In this document: positions 16,968 to 27,917 of the stretch, in pieces
Layout of the letters: each line of letters opens with the position of its first letter
Numbering within the stretch: position 1 is the first letter of the stretch
Source: Clostridia bacterium
GTDB lineage: Bacteria; Bacillota; Clostridia; Lutisporales; Lutisporaceae
Reading direction: 5' to 3'
Assembly (NCBI GenBank): GCA_035628995.1
Contig: DASPIR010000023.1
Coordinates: 1 to 64,000, forward strand
DNA length: 64,000 bases
Position numbers and translations under genes: made by a program
Notes under the pieces: model-generated
What the model was told of the DNA's origin: nothing
The model's database searches: none
Seen by the model: only the letters and a program-made list of their open reading frames with translations

Positions 16968-16995
16968 AGCAGGTGAAATACTGCTTTATTTTTTT
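16968..16995 (+). terminator. Weak intrinsic terminator before ruvC
   Basis: AGCAG pairs with CTGCT, followed by TTATTTTTTT. The stem is short. Confidence 0.45.
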
Positions 16996-17050
16996 GCAAA
17001 AAAAGGTTATAGTATAATTTAGCGAATATATGTTTGGTGGTGCATTAATA

Positions 17051-17542
17051 TTGTTGATTTTAGGAATTGACCCGGGTATAGCAATACTTGGGTTCGGACT
17101 TGTACGGTACGAGGCAAACAAATTTACAGTAGTAGATTACGGAGCAATTACAACAAATGCAGGCACGCCGATGTCAAAAAGGCTAACCCAGATATACAAT
17201 GACCTTATTGATTTAATAGAAAGGTATAAACCTGACGCATTTGCCGTTGAAGAGCTGTTCTTCAACAAAAATATTAAGACAGCGCTGACGGTAGGACATG
17301 CCAGGGGGGTAGCGGTTTTGGCAGGTGCAAAGTCTGGGATACAGGTTTATGAATATACTCCTCTTCAAGTCAAACAGGCTGTGGTAGGGTATGGAAGGGC
17401 TGAGAAGAGCCAAGTACAGCAGATGGTGAAGATTCTTCTGAACCTTAGGGAAATACCAAAGCCTGACGACGTTGCAGATGCTCTGGCTGTTGCTATTTGC
17501 CACGGGAATTCCTCCAATTTCTCAGAACAATTCAGATTGTAG
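17051..17542 (+). CDS. ruvC: Holliday junction endonuclease RuvC
   Basis: 163 aa. It resolves Holliday junctions delivered by RuvAB. Catalytic acids are in place: Asp in ILGIDPG, Glu in AVEELFF, and the Asp pair in [12 protein letters not shown]. The frame also opens at ATG 17030, but no ribosome site precedes it. GGTGGTG at 17036-17042 points to the TTG codons at 17051 or 17054, which give the normal short N-terminus. First gene of ruvC-ruvA-ruvB; 12 bp separate it from ruvA. Confidence 0.92.
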   Translation: MLILGIDPGIAILGFGLVRYEANKFTVVDYGAITTNAGTPMSKRLTQIYNDLIDLIERYKPDAFAVEELFFNKNIKTALTVGHARGVAVLAGAKSGIQVYEYTPLQVKQAVVGYGRAEKSQVQQMVKILLNLREIPKPDDVADALAVAICHGNSSNFSEQFRL

Positions 17543-17554
17543 AGGTGAAAGGAT

Positions 17555-18139
17555 ATGTATGAATATTTAAGCGGGATAGTGGACTATATGGGCGCGGATT
17601 ATGCTGTGATAGATATTTCGGGTCTGGGCTACAGGGTGTTCACTTCACAGAATACTATGAAGAGTCTTAAGCTTGGCGAAACCTCGAAGATTTTTACACA
17701 TTTGATCGTCAAAGAGGATGATCTGGTGCTTTACGGCTTTTCTACCAGGGATGAGCTTTCCATGTTCAAGCTGCTGATATCGGTATCGGGAGTTGGGCCG
17801 AAGGCTGGAGCTTCACTGCTCAATCAGTACAAAGCATCTGATATAGCGGCGGCTATTATCAGCAGGGACATAACAAAGCTTACAAAAGCTCAGGGTATCG
17901 GGAAGAAAATCGCTGAAAGAATAATACTTGAGCTTAAAGACAAGATAGATACAGAAAGTGCTATTGGAGGAATTGAGGCTTTCGATGGTGGAGATGAGGT
18001 ATCCCAGGTAATTGAAGCTTTGGTTTCTTTAGGGTATAATTATTCTATAGCAGCGACTGCTGTTATGAAGCTAAAGGATACAAAGAAACCTATCGATATT
18101 CTAATTAAGGATGCATTAAGGCAGCTTGCAACAATGTAG
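17555..18139 (+). CDS. ruvA: Holliday junction helicase subunit RuvA
   Basis: 194 aa, normal length. The N-terminal OB domain binds the four-way junction, tandem helix-hairpin-helix motifs lie in the middle (LLISVSGVGPKAGASLL and LTKAQGIGKKIAERI), and the C-terminal ~50 residues form the RuvB-binding domain after a flexible linker. The start has GAGGTGAAAGGAT. Confidence 0.96.
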   Translation: MYEYLSGIVDYMGADYAVIDISGLGYRVFTSQNTMKSLKLGETSKIFTHLIVKEDDLVLYGFSTRDELSMFKLLISVSGVGPKAGASLLNQYKASDIAAAIISRDITKLTKAQGIGKKIAERIILELKDKIDTESAIGGIEAFDGGDEVSQVIEALVSLGYNYSIAATAVMKLKDTKKPIDILIKDALRQLATM

Positions 18140-18161
18140 ATTTATAAAGTGAGGAAGTACT

Positions 18162-19157
18162 ATGGAAGATAGATTGATAACACCAAAGATAATGGAAGAG
18201 GACACTGAGGTTGATACAAACCTGAGGCCGAGATCTCTTGGGGAATATATAGGACAAACCAGCGCCAAGGAGAAAATAGATATTTTCATACAGGCGGCAA
18301 CTAAAAGAAAAGAGACTCTTGACCATGTTCTGCTTTATGGACCTCCTGGACTAGGCAAAACAACCCTTGCCAATATCATTTCCAATGAGCTGGGAGTAAA
18401 CATTAGGATTACCTCTGGCCCGGCAATAGAAAAGCAGGGGGACTTGGCAGCCATTCTCACGAATCTTAATAATAATGATGTGCTGTTTATCGATGAGATA
18501 CACAGGCTAAATCGAAGTGTTGAGGAAATCCTTTATCCGGCTATGGAAGATTATGCTTTGGATATAATAATTGGCAAGGGACCCAGCGCACGCTCCATAA
18601 GGCTTGACTTGCCGAGATTTACGATGATAGGTGCCACAACGAGAGCTGGAATGCTTACATCTCCGCTCAGAGACAGGTTTGGAGTAATTTGCAGGCTTGA
18701 ATATTATACTAATGAAGAGCTATATCAGATAATCACAAGGTCTGCAAAGATATTGAAGATAGAAGTGGACAATGATGGAGCCCTTGAGATAGCAAGAAGG
18801 TCAAGGGGAACCCCGCGTGTTGCCAACAGGCTTTTAAAGAGGGTAAGGGATTATGCGCAGGTCAGGGCTGAAGGTATCATCGATAAAGAGACTGCTGACA
18901 AGGCATTGAAGCTTCTTGAAATAGATGACATGGGACTTGATGAAATTGACAAGAGGATGCTACTGACAGTCATCAACAAATTCGACGGCGGACCGGTTGG
19001 CTTGGATACCCTTGCTGCATCCATAGGGGAAGACAGCGGTACCATAGAGGACGTTTATGAGCCGTACCTTCTGCAGATTGGCTTCATTAACAGGACTCCA
19101 AGAGGAAGAATTGCGACCAAATCTGCTTATAAGCATTTTGGAATTAATAAAGATTAA
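18162..19157 (+). CDS. ruvB: Holliday junction branch-migration ATPase RuvB
   Basis: 331 aa AAA+ motor. Walker [10 protein letters not shown] at about 60, Walker B with DEIHRLNR, and sensor 1 in IGATTRAG. An arginine-finger region follows, and a C-terminal winged helix reads [20 protein letters not shown]. It pumps DNA through the RuvA-bound junction. It lies 22 bp after ruvA. Confidence 0.97.
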   Translation: MEDRLITPKIMEEDTEVDTNLRPRSLGEYIGQTSAKEKIDIFIQAATKRKETLDHVLLYGPPGLGKTTLANIISNELGVNIRITSGPAIEKQGDLAAILTNLNNNDVLFIDEIHRLNRSVEEILYPAMEDYALDIIIGKGPSARSIRLDLPRFTMIGATTRAGMLTSPLRDRFGVICRLEYYTNEELYQIITRSAKILKIEVDNDGALEIARRSRGTPRVANRLLKRVRDYAQVRAEGIIDKETADKALKLLEIDDMGLDEIDKRMLLTVINKFDGGPVGLDTLAASIGEDSGTIEDVYEPYLLQIGFINRTPRGRIATKSAYKHFGINKD

Positions 19158-19172
19158 CCAGGGGTGAAACAA

Positions 19173-19724
19173 TTGAAACTGCTGCTTCATATGTGTTGCG
19201 GCCCATGTGCTGTTTATCCTCATAAGATTCTCAGTAAGGAGCATGATATAACGGGATTGTTCTATAATCCCAATATACACCCTTATACCGAATACAAGAA
19301 AAGAATGGATACAGCTCAAGAGTTCGCAGATAAATCAGAGTACAAGCTTATAACAATAGATGAATACAACTTGGATGAATTCCTCAGAAATTCAGCCTTC
19401 CGGGAGGGGCAGCGGTGCATGATGTGCTATGCTGACCGTCTTGAGAGAACTGCTTCTGTTGCAAAAAAAGGGAAATTTGACGCTTTTACAACCACTCTTT
19501 TGGTAAGTCCCTTCCAGAAGCATGAGCTTATCAAAAGGATAGGCGAAGAAGCGGGAAGTAAATATGGAGTTGAGTTTCTGTATAAGGATTTCAGGGAAGG
19601 CTTCAAAGAGGGCGTGGAAAAGTCAAAGCAGTTGGAGCTTTACAGGCAGCCATACTGCGGATGCATATACAGCGAGAGGGACAGATATATGCCTAAGATA
19701 AAGGGCGAAAGAAAACAACAATAA
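19173..19724 (+). CDS. queH: Epoxyqueuosine reductase QueH
   Basis: 183 aa of the DUF208/QueH family, the non-B12 enzyme for the last step of queuosine synthesis in tRNA. Conserved cysteines: MCCGPC near the N-terminus, QRCMMCYADRL, and PYCGCIYSERDRY near the C-terminus, which are proposed to bind an Fe-S cluster and a second metal site. A GTG at 19164 overlaps the AGGGG site; TTG at 19173 is correctly spaced. The neighbours queA and tgt supply the preceding steps of the same pathway. Confidence 0.92.
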   Translation: MKLLLHMCCGPCAVYPHKILSKEHDITGLFYNPNIHPYTEYKKRMDTAQEFADKSEYKLITIDEYNLDEFLRNSAFREGQRCMMCYADRLERTASVAKKGKFDAFTTTLLVSPFQKHELIKRIGEEAGSKYGVEFLYKDFREGFKEGVEKSKQLELYRQPYCGCIYSERDRYMPKIKGERKQQ

Positions 19725-19761
19725 TAAATCCAACACAGACATGTTGAAGGGAGTAGTGCTA

Positions 19762-21426
19762 ATGAAAGCAAAAAAAGCCGTACTAACCTACTTAGTAATT
19801 ACTGCAGTTGCTTTAACATCCTTTTCTTTCAATGTTGAAACGGTACATGCCAGCGTTCCGGTCCCTGAAACAATAAAAGTGGGGCTGGGCTTTGGATCGT
19901 CTGCTGCCAACATATTTACCCTGGGCAGTGAGACAGGTATGGAAATTTTGGGTTTTGAAAATGGTGAATATAAGGACTTGATTGAAGTGACCAACCCTGC
20001 AGGAATCAAGGTACGCAGAGATAAATACTACAATATAGTGAACAGTAAGGAACGTGAAATAAACTATGTGAAGGCAGCCAAATATGAAGGGGAAGTAATA
20101 GGACCCTATCATATACAGATAGGTGATGTTTTTCCTGACATAGAAGCGGCCAAGCAAGTAATAGCACAGGTGTCCTCCATTACTCCGGCAGTGTTTCCTG
20201 CATATGAGGGCGGCTGGCGGGTCTGGTCGCAGCTTTACTTGGAAGAAAGTGAATGCCTTAACCAGATAAAGGTTATGCAGAATGAGAAAAGCGATATTAG
20301 CTATTCGGTGGTATACCCGGATAGAAAAAGAATACAGATCCTGGATGGCGCTACCGGACAGATGCTGCTTGTATTGAACAGTGAAGCAAAAACAAAGGTT
20401 ATGCCCAAGGATATACAGGGGAAAGTCAGTTCAATACAGTACAAGACTAAGAAATACAGGGGAAGCATAACAATGCAGAGCCTGGCTGAAAGTGATGTTA
20501 CATTAATCAATGAGCTGCCCTTTGATCAATATCTATACAGCGTTGTCCCTTCTGAAATGCCGGCGACCTGGCATGTAGAGGCATTGAAGGCTCAGGCAGT
20601 AGCTGCGAGGAACTTTGCAATCGTAACGATGGGCAGGCATAATGCACAAGGTTTTGATTTGTGCAGCGTTGAACACTGCCAAGCATACAACGGTATAGGA
20701 CAGGAAAGCAGCACGACCACTGAAGCGGTAAATGCTACTAAGGGAAAGATACTTACATACAATGACAAGCTTGTCACTACATATTTTCACTCTAGCAGCG
20801 GAGGCCATACAGAGAACATTGAGAATGTTTGGGGGAGCAATCTGCCTTATATCAGAGGAGTAGATGATCAATACGGTCTGGGAAGTCCCTACGATAACTG
20901 GACTCTTGATATGGATAAGACAGCATTAAAAGAAAAACTAACATCGGCAAATATAGATTTAGGTGAAATCTTAGATATAAGAGTATTGGAGGTAAGCAGT
21001 TACGGGCGTGTAACAAAGCTTGAAATAAAAGGCACAAAGGAAACCAGGATATTCGAAAAGGAAAAGATAAGGAGCATTATAGGCACAAAATCACTTAAAA
21101 GTATATGGTACAAGTTGAAAACCGATGCGGATATCTTTGTTAGAGGATCACTTTTAGGAACTTCCGAGTCGGGCAGAGCTTCGAATATGTATGTGATTTC
21201 TGCTGCAGGCAAAGCTAAGGTCAGCAGCCCGAAAAACTTGGTAGCCATAAAAGGCATGAACAGTACGAAAGCCTACAATGTGATACCCAATAAATACACC
21301 TTCGACGGAAAGGGTTTCGGGCACGGTTTGGGAATGAGCCAGTACGGTGCAAAAGGAATGGCTGAAGCAGGTAATAACTATCAGAAAATATTGGAACACT
21401 ATTATCAGGGATCAAAAGTACAATAG
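19762..21426 (+). CDS. SpoIID/LytB domain protein, exported
   Basis: About 554 aa with a signal peptide ([20 protein letters not shown]). The C-terminal half is a SpoIID/LytB domain: [54 protein letters not shown] and [19 protein letters not shown]. SpoIID is a lytic transglycosylase that acts on denuded glycan strands during engulfment; the Glu in PSEMP is the expected catalytic residue. It is longer than Bacillus SpoIID (~340 aa) because of a ~200-residue N-terminal extension, so it may be a paralogue rather than SpoIID proper. ATG 19762 follows GGGAG by 9 nt. Confidence 0.88.
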   Translation: MKAKKAVLTYLVITAVALTSFSFNVETVHASVPVPETIKVGLGFGSSAANIFTLGSETGMEILGFENGEYKDLIEVTNPAGIKVRRDKYYNIVNSKEREINYVKAAKYEGEVIGPYHIQIGDVFPDIEAAKQVIAQVSSITPAVFPAYEGGWRVWSQLYLEESECLNQIKVMQNEKSDISYSVVYPDRKRIQILDGATGQMLLVLNSEAKTKVMPKDIQGKVSSIQYKTKKYRGSITMQSLAESDVTLINELPFDQYLYSVVPSEMPATWHVEALKAQAVAARNFAIVTMGRHNAQGFDLCSVEHCQAYNGIGQESSTTTEAVNATKGKILTYNDKLVTTYFHSSSGGHTENIENVWGSNLPYIRGVDDQYGLGSPYDNWTLDMDKTALKEKLTSANIDLGEILDIRVLEVSSYGRVTKLEIKGTKETRIFEKEKIRSIIGTKSLKSIWYKLKTDADIFVRGSLLGTSESGRASNMYVISAAGKAKVSSPKNLVAIKGMNSTKAYNVIPNKYTFDGKGFGHGLGMSQYGAKGMAEAGNNYQKILEHYYQGSKVQ

Positions 21427-21440
21427 AAAGAAGGCATAAG

Positions 21441-22466
21441 ATGGAGCTTAAGGATTTTCACTTCGATTTGCCTGAAGAGCTTATCGCACAGGAGCCAATA
21501 GTCAACAGGGATATGTCCAGACTGTTGGTGCTTGACAAGAATGATGGAGAAATAACACACAGAAGTTTTAGAGATATTTTGGAATACCTGCATAGTGGGG
21601 ATTGCCTCGTGCTGAATAATACCAGGGTAATACCCGCAAGGCTGTTCGGAGTAAAAAAGGACAGCTTGGGCAGTATTGAATTCTTGCTTTTGAACAGAAA
21701 AGAGAAGGATGTCTGGGAGGTTATACTTAGGCCGGGAAAGAAGGCAAAACCCGGTGCAAGATTCCTCTTCGGGAATGGAGAGCTTGAGGGAGAGATACTT
21801 GAGATCCTTGAGGGCGGCAATCGGCTGGTGAGGTTTCATTATCAGGGTATTTTCGAGGAAGTGCTGGATAGGTTGGGAAATATACCTCTTCCTCCATATA
21901 TAAAAAAACAGCTGGAGGATAGGGAACGATACCAGACAGTGTATTCCAAGCATGAAGGTTCTGCGGCTGCACCAACTGCAGGGCTGCACTTCACTAAAGA
22001 GCTTCTGCAGCAGCTGGCGGATAACGGAATAATAATAGTTTATGTGACACTTCATGTTGGGCTCGGTACCTTCAGACCTGTAAAGGTTGATAATATCATG
22101 GAGCACAAGATGCACTCCGAGTACTATGAGCTAAGCACAGAAAGTGCTGAAACTATAAAAACCGCCAAAATTAATGGGGGGAGAGTTATCTGTGTAGGAA
22201 CTACCTCCACAAGGACTCTGGAATCAATAATGCAGAAAAAAGGCAAGCTCCAGGCAGACAGCGGTTGGACAGACATATTCATATATCCGGGGTACAAGTT
22301 CATGTTAACAGATGGACTAATTACGAATTTTCATCTGCCGGAATCCACACTGCTTATGCTGGTAAGTGCATTGGCGGGAAAAGATAACATAATGAAAGCA
22401 TATAAAGAAGCCATAGCAGAGCGCTATAGATTTTTCAGCTTTGGTGATGCAATGCTTATAATTTAA
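21441..22466 (+). CDS. queA: S-adenosylmethionine:tRNA ribosyltransferase-isomerase QueA
   Basis: 341 aa. It transfers and isomerises ribose from SAM onto preQ1-tRNA to form epoxyqueuosine. Family segments include [12 protein letters not shown] at the N-terminus, [37 protein letters not shown], and the C-terminal [18 protein letters not shown]. The ATG follows an AAAGAAGG site, 14 bp after the SpoIID/LytB gene. A three-stem repeat lies immediately downstream. Confidence 0.97.
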   Translation: MELKDFHFDLPEELIAQEPIVNRDMSRLLVLDKNDGEITHRSFRDILEYLHSGDCLVLNNTRVIPARLFGVKKDSLGSIEFLLLNRKEKDVWEVILRPGKKAKPGARFLFGNGELEGEILEILEGGNRLVRFHYQGIFEEVLDRLGNIPLPPYIKKQLEDRERYQTVYSKHEGSAAAPTAGLHFTKELLQQLADNGIIIVYVTLHVGLGTFRPVKVDNIMEHKMHSEYYELSTESAETIKTAKINGGRVICVGTTSTRTLESIMQKKGKLQADSGWTDIFIYPGYKFMLTDGLITNFHLPESTLLMLVSALAGKDNIMKAYKEAIAERYRFFSFGDAMLII

Positions 22467-22471
22467 TTATA

Positions 22472-22540
22472 TGTCCCGCCCAGGCAAAGTATTGCCTGTC
22501 AGCATTGAACTTGGCTTCAATGAATGGACAAATTAATGAA
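22472..22540 (+). repeat. Dispersed three-way-junction repeat, copy 1
   Basis: Outer arms TGTCC (22472) and GGACA (ending 22530) enclose two hairpins, AGGCAaagtaTTGCCT and CATTGAA...TTCAATG, followed by AATTAATGAA. The same design occurs at 37827-37890 with conserved stems and different loop sequences. A further small hairpin (GCTTTAC/GTAAAGC, 22542-22559) follows before the tgt ribosome site. Confidence 0.7.
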
Positions 22541-22569
22541 TGCTTTACTAAAGTAAAGCTAGGAGGTAA

Positions 22570-23688
<1,119 letters not shown>

Positions 23689-23831
23689 GGTAATCATATA
23701 TAAGACAAAATATAATTGGATAATATACAATAATGAGAAGGATTTTTGACTTGTTTATTGAATAATAAGCATGAAGGATATTTTTTAGAATCCTTCATAA
23801 TATCAAAAGGTATAAAGGAGGAATATACAGA

Positions 23832-24116
23832 GTGAGTCAGTTTGGTTCTTTAGGATGGATTTTACCATACGCAGTTGTTATTGGGGCTTTTTACTTTTTT
23901 CTTATAAGACCTCAGAAAAAGAAGGAGAAAGCAACCCAGGAAATGAGAAATAGTATTAAAGAAGGTACAGAAGTTGTAACAATAGGTGGACTGTACGGCA
24001 AGGTTGTTAATGCGAAGGAAGATGTACTTACAATAGAAGTTGGAGCTGATAAAGTAAAACTCAAGGTTGCAAGATGGGCAATCGGGAAAGTTATAGAAAA
24101 TAGCGAAGAAAAGTAA
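23832..24116 (+). CDS. yajC: YajC, preprotein translocase subunit
   Basis: 94 aa with one N-terminal membrane helix (WILPYAVVIGAFYFFLIRPQ), the RPQKKKEK signature and a cytoplasmic tail. It associates with SecDF; secD and secF lie 1.6 kb downstream. It starts at GTG after AAGGAGG. Confidence 0.95.
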   Translation: MSQFGSLGWILPYAVVIGAFYFFLIRPQKKKEKATQEMRNSIKEGTEVVTIGGLYGKVVNAKEDVLTIEVGADKVKLKVARWAIGKVIENSEEK

Positions 24117-24145
24117 CTTGAATTCAAGTTACTTTTCTTCTTTTA
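24111..24145 (+). terminator. Terminator of yajC
   Basis: A 24-bp perfect palindrome (AAGTAACTTGAA/TTCAAGTTACTT) overlaps the yajC stop codon and is followed by TTCTTCTTTT. Confidence 0.8.
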
Positions 24146-24232
24146 GAGAATAAATATTCCCTATAGTGAATAGATTTATAGAAACAAACCTGTTCTGCGA
24201 TTAAAATAAATTACTATAGGGGGTTATTTTGT

Positions 24233-24646
24233 ATGAGGAAAATGATAAACTATGCAAAGAAAGCGCCTGCAGAAGAAAAAGGAATTAATATATATGGGGT
24301 ATTCCTGAAATCACTTGGGATATGCTTTACAATATCCTTTGCCCTAATTGTACTTTACGCATTGATACTATCATTCACAAGCATGAGTGATTCTTCAATG
24401 AACATGTCCATACAAATTATTATGATAGTAAGTATAACAATTTCAAGTATTTACGGGGGAAAGAAAATATCCAGAAAGGGCTGGTTGTTTGGTATAGCCC
24501 TGGGATTGCTGTTCACACTTCTGCTGGTTCCTTTGAGTGTGGGCTTCGGGCAGAATTTCAGTCTTGATAAATACTTCATGGCAAAAACCCTAATGGGTGG
24601 TGCTGTAGGGCTAATCGGAGGCATAATAGGCGTCAATCTCAATTGA
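24233..24646 (+). CDS. TIGR04086-type membrane protein
   Basis: 137 aa with about four hydrophobic segments (SLGICFTISFALIVLYALIL, IQIIMIVSITISSIYGG, GWLFGIALGLLFTLLLVPLS, TLMGGAVGLIGGIIGVNLN). Membrane proteins of this size recur next to yajC and SCIFF genes in Clostridia (TIGR04086 family). The function is unknown. ATG after AGGGGG. Confidence 0.75.
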   Translation: MRKMINYAKKAPAEEKGINIYGVFLKSLGICFTISFALIVLYALILSFTSMSDSSMNMSIQIIMIVSITISSIYGGKKISRKGWLFGIALGLLFTLLLVPLSVGFGQNFSLDKYFMAKTLMGGAVGLIGGIIGVNLN

Positions 24647-24671
24647 AATTCCAATTAATTTCAAATTTTAC

Positions 24672-24700
24672 TTTTCCATAAATCACTAATATGGTATAAT
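24672..24700 (+). promoter_or_regulatory. Likely promoter of scfA
   Basis: An extended -10 element (TGGTATAAT, hexamer at 24695-24700) follows a weak -35 (TTTTCC) by 17 bp, 34 bp upstream of the scfA start. Confidence 0.45.
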
Positions 24701-24733
24701 TTCAATGTGAAAAAACATTGAGGAGGAAACTAA

Positions 24734-24919
24734 ATGAAGCATATTAGAACTATCAACAGCAAAACATTATGTGAAAGTGTACAAAAGGGCGGTTGTGGTG
24801 AATGCCAGAACTCATGCCAGTCAGCATGCAAGACTTCCTGTACAGTAGCAAATCAGAAGTGTGAAAATGTTGAGAACAGCAGAGTAAAGCCGATGATTTC
24901 GCATAAAAACTTAATTTAA
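24734..24919 (+). CDS. scfA: SCIFF ranthipeptide precursor (six Cys in forty-five)
   Basis: A 61-aa peptide starting MKHIRTINSKTLCESVQKGG and containing the near-invariant Cys-rich core CQSACKTSCTVANQKCE. SCIFF precursors are matured by the radical SAM enzyme ScfB, which forms thioether crosslinks. The C-terminal ~15 residues (SRVKPMISHKNLI) extend past the typical ~46-residue end. The usual downstream gene, scfB, is absent: the next gene is a carbonic anhydrase homologue. ATG after AGGAGG. Confidence 0.9.
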   Translation: MKHIRTINSKTLCESVQKGGCGECQNSCQSACKTSCTVANQKCENVENSRVKPMISHKNLI

Positions 24920-24959
24920 GGTAATAATAGGTTATAATAATTCATTTTTTTGTACATAG

Positions 24960-25008
24960 GCAGTAATATGTCGGTAAGCATGTAAGCGAACCAATATGTT
25001 ACTGCTTT
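24960..25008 (+). terminator. Stem-loop after scfA
   Basis: GCAGTAATATGTCGGT pairs imperfectly with ACCAATATGTTACTGC across a ~14-nt loop and is followed by TTTAAAAC. It is a probable terminator between scfA and the next gene. Confidence 0.5.
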
Positions 25009-25031
25009 AAAACATTTTTAATGGAGGGCTT

Positions 25032-25544
25032 ATGGTAGTATTGTACAAGCATTACAAGCCTGAGACAGAAAAAAGCGCATTCATCGCTGAAAGCAGTACC
25101 TTAATAGGCAGATGCTTTATAGGCGAGGACTGCAGTATTTGGTTCAATGCAGTGCTTAGAGCGGATGTCAATGAGATAAGGATTGGAAGAGGCACAAATA
25201 TCCAGGACGGCTGCGTAGTCCACTGCGATCGTGATTTTAAAGTCAGCATTGGAGAAGATGTCACTGTAGGCCACAATGCAATTATCCACGGATGCACAAT
25301 AGGCAGCAACTGCATTATAGGAATGGGGTCAACAGTGCTTGATGGTGCAGTTATAGGCGATAATGTAATAGTAGGTGCCAACTCATTAATCACCTCCGGT
25401 AAGATCATTCCCTCAGGTGTTCTGGTTATGGGGAGCCCGGCAAAGGTTGTCAGAGAGCTGACTTTAGACGAGATAGAAGGAATCCGCCACTCAGTAAAAG
25501 GGTATGTTACACTTTCTAAAGAATACACTGGTGGGATAGAATAG
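25032..25544 (+). CDS. Gamma-carbonic anhydrase-like hexapeptide-repeat protein
   Basis: 170 aa left-handed beta-helix protein (Cam/YrdA/PaaY type). Isoleucine-rich hexapeptide repeats run from about 20 to 135. The metal-binding histidines expected in the family are present: Asp-Gly-Cys-Val-Val-His, then GHNAIIHGC. It may hydrate CO2 or be a related metalloenzyme; activity varies across the family. It occupies the position between scfA and secD where the SCIFF maturase is commonly found. Confidence 0.9.
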   Translation: MVVLYKHYKPETEKSAFIAESSTLIGRCFIGEDCSIWFNAVLRADVNEIRIGRGTNIQDGCVVHCDRDFKVSIGEDVTVGHNAIIHGCTIGSNCIIGMGSTVLDGAVIGDNVIVGANSLITSGKIIPSGVLVMGSPAKVVRELTLDEIEGIRHSVKGYVTLSKEYTGGIE

Positions 25545-25695
25545 AGAAAAAAACAAATAATACATATGCAAGCTAACCTGGATAATGTGGAAACATTGGG
25601 AAAGGCAAAGCAGGACAATATTTCTTCTACATTGACTAAGAATTGCAAAAGTTATATAATAACCATTGTGAAATTAAATAAGGGGGAGTTAACAA

Positions 25696-26961
25696 ATGAA
25701 GTCAAAAAGCCTAATAGTGTTTCTGGCAGTGGTTTTACTAATTTCATTTTTTGCGTATATAGCGGTCTACGGACTTAATATAGGAAAATATGAAATTTTG
25801 CCTGTGAAGCAGCTTATAAAATTGGGTCTCGATTTAAGAGGTGGAGCAACAGTACTTCTGGAGGCAAAGGACAATCCTAGTGATCCCGTAAATGAAGAGA
25901 AGATGACAAGAGCAGTTGCTACAATAAGAGAGCGTATAGATGCTCTGGGAGTAGCAGAACCTGTTATCACAAGAGTCGGAAAGAATAGAATAGAAGTGCA
26001 GCTTCCTGAAATCCAGGATCCGCAGAGAGCACTGGATTTAATTGGTCAGACTGCTCAATTGGAATTCATAGAAGAAGAAACAAAGCAGGTCATTTTAACT
26101 GGTAATGATATAAAGAAAGCAGAGGCGGAATTCGGACCAAGCAATGATGGACTTGGACAGGCACCAGTGGTATCCTTTGAGCTTTCACCTGAAGGGGCAA
26201 AGAAGTTTGCTGTTGCCACTGAAAGAAACGTAGGCAAGCAAATAGGAATTTATCTTGATAAGCAGCCAATATCACTTCCTACAGTACAGAGCGTAATTCC
26301 TGATGGGAAGGGTGTAATCACCGGTTCTGCAAATATGGAAGAAGCTGGGGACTTAGCTACATTGATAAGAGCCGGTGCGCTTCCGGTAGAACTGGAAACT
26401 CTTTCAGTAACAGCAGTTGGACCGCAGCTTGGTGCTGACTCCTTTGCTACTGCTCTCTATGCAGGTCAGGTTGGCATACTGCTGGTATTTTTATTCATGA
26501 TATTTTACTACAGAGCGCCTGGCGTAGTGGCATGTATAACTCTAGTACTTTATCTTACACTTACATTATTTGCACTTGCAGCAATGAAAGCAACGCTTAC
26601 ATTGCCAGGTATTGCAGGTTTGATACTTTCTGTTGGTATGGCAGTTGATGCAAATGTTGTAATCTACGAGAGAATAAAAGACGAGCTGCATCTAGGGAAG
26701 ACTTTGAGGGCAGCAATAGAGGGAGGCTTCAGAAGAGCTTTCCTGACCATATTTGACTCCAACTTTACTACCATAATAGCATGTGTAATACTCTTCTACT
26801 TTGGAGCAGGACCGATAAGAGGCTTTGCAATAACTCTTATTGTCGGTGTAATTTTAAGTATGTTCACCGCAATAACTATTACAAGACTTATGCTTAGGTT
26901 GCTCACAAGCAGCGGCATATTAAAGAGTATGAGATACTTTGGAGAAAGGGGAGTGAAATAG
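25696..26961 (+). CDS. secD: Protein translocase subunit SecD
   Basis: 421 aa. N-terminal membrane helix, then the D1 motif LGLDLRGGATVLLEA, a large extracytoplasmic P1 domain, and five C-terminal helices with the motif GLILSVGMAVDANVVIYERIKDEL. It uses the proton gradient to finish Sec-dependent export. ATG follows GGGGGAG. The secF start lies 2 bp after the stop. Confidence 0.96.
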   Translation: MKSKSLIVFLAVVLLISFFAYIAVYGLNIGKYEILPVKQLIKLGLDLRGGATVLLEAKDNPSDPVNEEKMTRAVATIRERIDALGVAEPVITRVGKNRIEVQLPEIQDPQRALDLIGQTAQLEFIEEETKQVILTGNDIKKAEAEFGPSNDGLGQAPVVSFELSPEGAKKFAVATERNVGKQIGIYLDKQPISLPTVQSVIPDGKGVITGSANMEEAGDLATLIRAGALPVELETLSVTAVGPQLGADSFATALYAGQVGILLVFLFMIFYYRAPGVVACITLVLYLTLTLFALAAMKATLTLPGIAGLILSVGMAVDANVVIYERIKDELHLGKTLRAAIEGGFRRAFLTIFDSNFTTIIACVILFYFGAGPIRGFAITLIVGVILSMFTAITITRLMLRLLTSSGILKSMRYFGERGVK

Positions 26962-26962
26962 T

Positions 26963-27850
26963 ATGAAAGCCATTAACTTTATGGGATATAAAAAGATATG
27001 GTTTGGAATATCGCTTACCCTATTGGCAATAGGCCTGGTATTTATGTTTATAAACGGCGGCTTGAATTTGGGTATAGACTTTAAAGGAGGTACCTCCATT
27101 CATGCTAACATAGGCAAGACCTTTGAGGTATCTGAAATAAGACAGATAATGGATAAGTATGATCCAGAAGCAACAATAACACATGCAGGTCCAAACAAGG
27201 ATCAGGTTATAGTCAGAACTAAAGTGACCCTCGATAATGCAAAAAGGGCTGAAATAATTAAAACTTTTTCTGACAAATATGCCATAGATTCAAAGAATAT
27301 TGCCTTTGAAACCATAGGGCCTACAGTAGGAAAAGAACTTTCAATACAGGCATTAATTGCGGTACTTCTAGCATTTGTAGGAATAATGGTTTATGTATCC
27401 TTTAGGTTTGAATGGAAGTTCGGCTTAGCTGCTATTACTGCATTGGTACATGACACAGCAATGATGGTTGCAGCATATGCAGTTTTCCAAATACCAGTAA
27501 ACAGCACATTTATAGCTGCACTGCTGACTATAATAGGTTACTCAATAAATGATACGATAGTTATTTTCGATAGAATTAGAGAAAACCTAAAGCGCGAGCA
27601 TGGCAAGAAGATTGACTATGATAAGCTGGTCAATGAGTCTGTAACACAGACTCTGGCACGTTCAATCAATACATCAGTGACTACATTACTTACAATATTT
27701 GCGCTATATTTCTTGGGCGTTCCTGCTATCAAGGAGTTTGCATTCCCAATGATTATCGGTATAATAAGCGGTTGTTACTCAACAATATTTATAGCAAGTC
27801 CGTTGTGGGTAATATTCCGACAAAAAATCAAGCTCGGCGGAGCAATCTAA
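26963..27850 (+). CDS. secF: Protein translocase subunit SecF
   Basis: 295 aa. Hallmarks are LGIDFKGGTSIHA after the first helix, and TIIGYSINDTIVIFDRIREN in the helix bundle. It forms a complex with SecD and YajC. The C-terminus is basic and short (FRQKIKLGG). Confidence 0.96.
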   Translation: MKAINFMGYKKIWFGISLTLLAIGLVFMFINGGLNLGIDFKGGTSIHANIGKTFEVSEIRQIMDKYDPEATITHAGPNKDQVIVRTKVTLDNAKRAEIIKTFSDKYAIDSKNIAFETIGPTVGKELSIQALIAVLLAFVGIMVYVSFRFEWKFGLAAITALVHDTAMMVAAYAVFQIPVNSTFIAALLTIIGYSINDTIVIFDRIRENLKREHGKKIDYDKLVNESVTQTLARSINTSVTTLLTIFALYFLGVPAIKEFAFPMIIGIISGCYSTIFIASPLWVIFRQKIKLGGAI

Positions 27851-27864
27851 GCTGAAAGCATTTA

Positions 27865-27900
27865 AGGTAACAGTTCAATACTGTTACCTTATTGGTTTTT
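27865..27900 (+). terminator. Terminator of secDF
   Basis: GGTAACAG pairs with CTGTTACC (loop TTCAATA), followed by TTATTGGTTTTT. Confidence 0.75.
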
Positions 27901-27917
27901 GTACTTTTATTTAATAT

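Noticed and set aside
25566-25778. 70-aa open frame before secD
   Set aside because: It overlaps the secD start in another frame, lacks a ribosome site and has no protein-like pattern.
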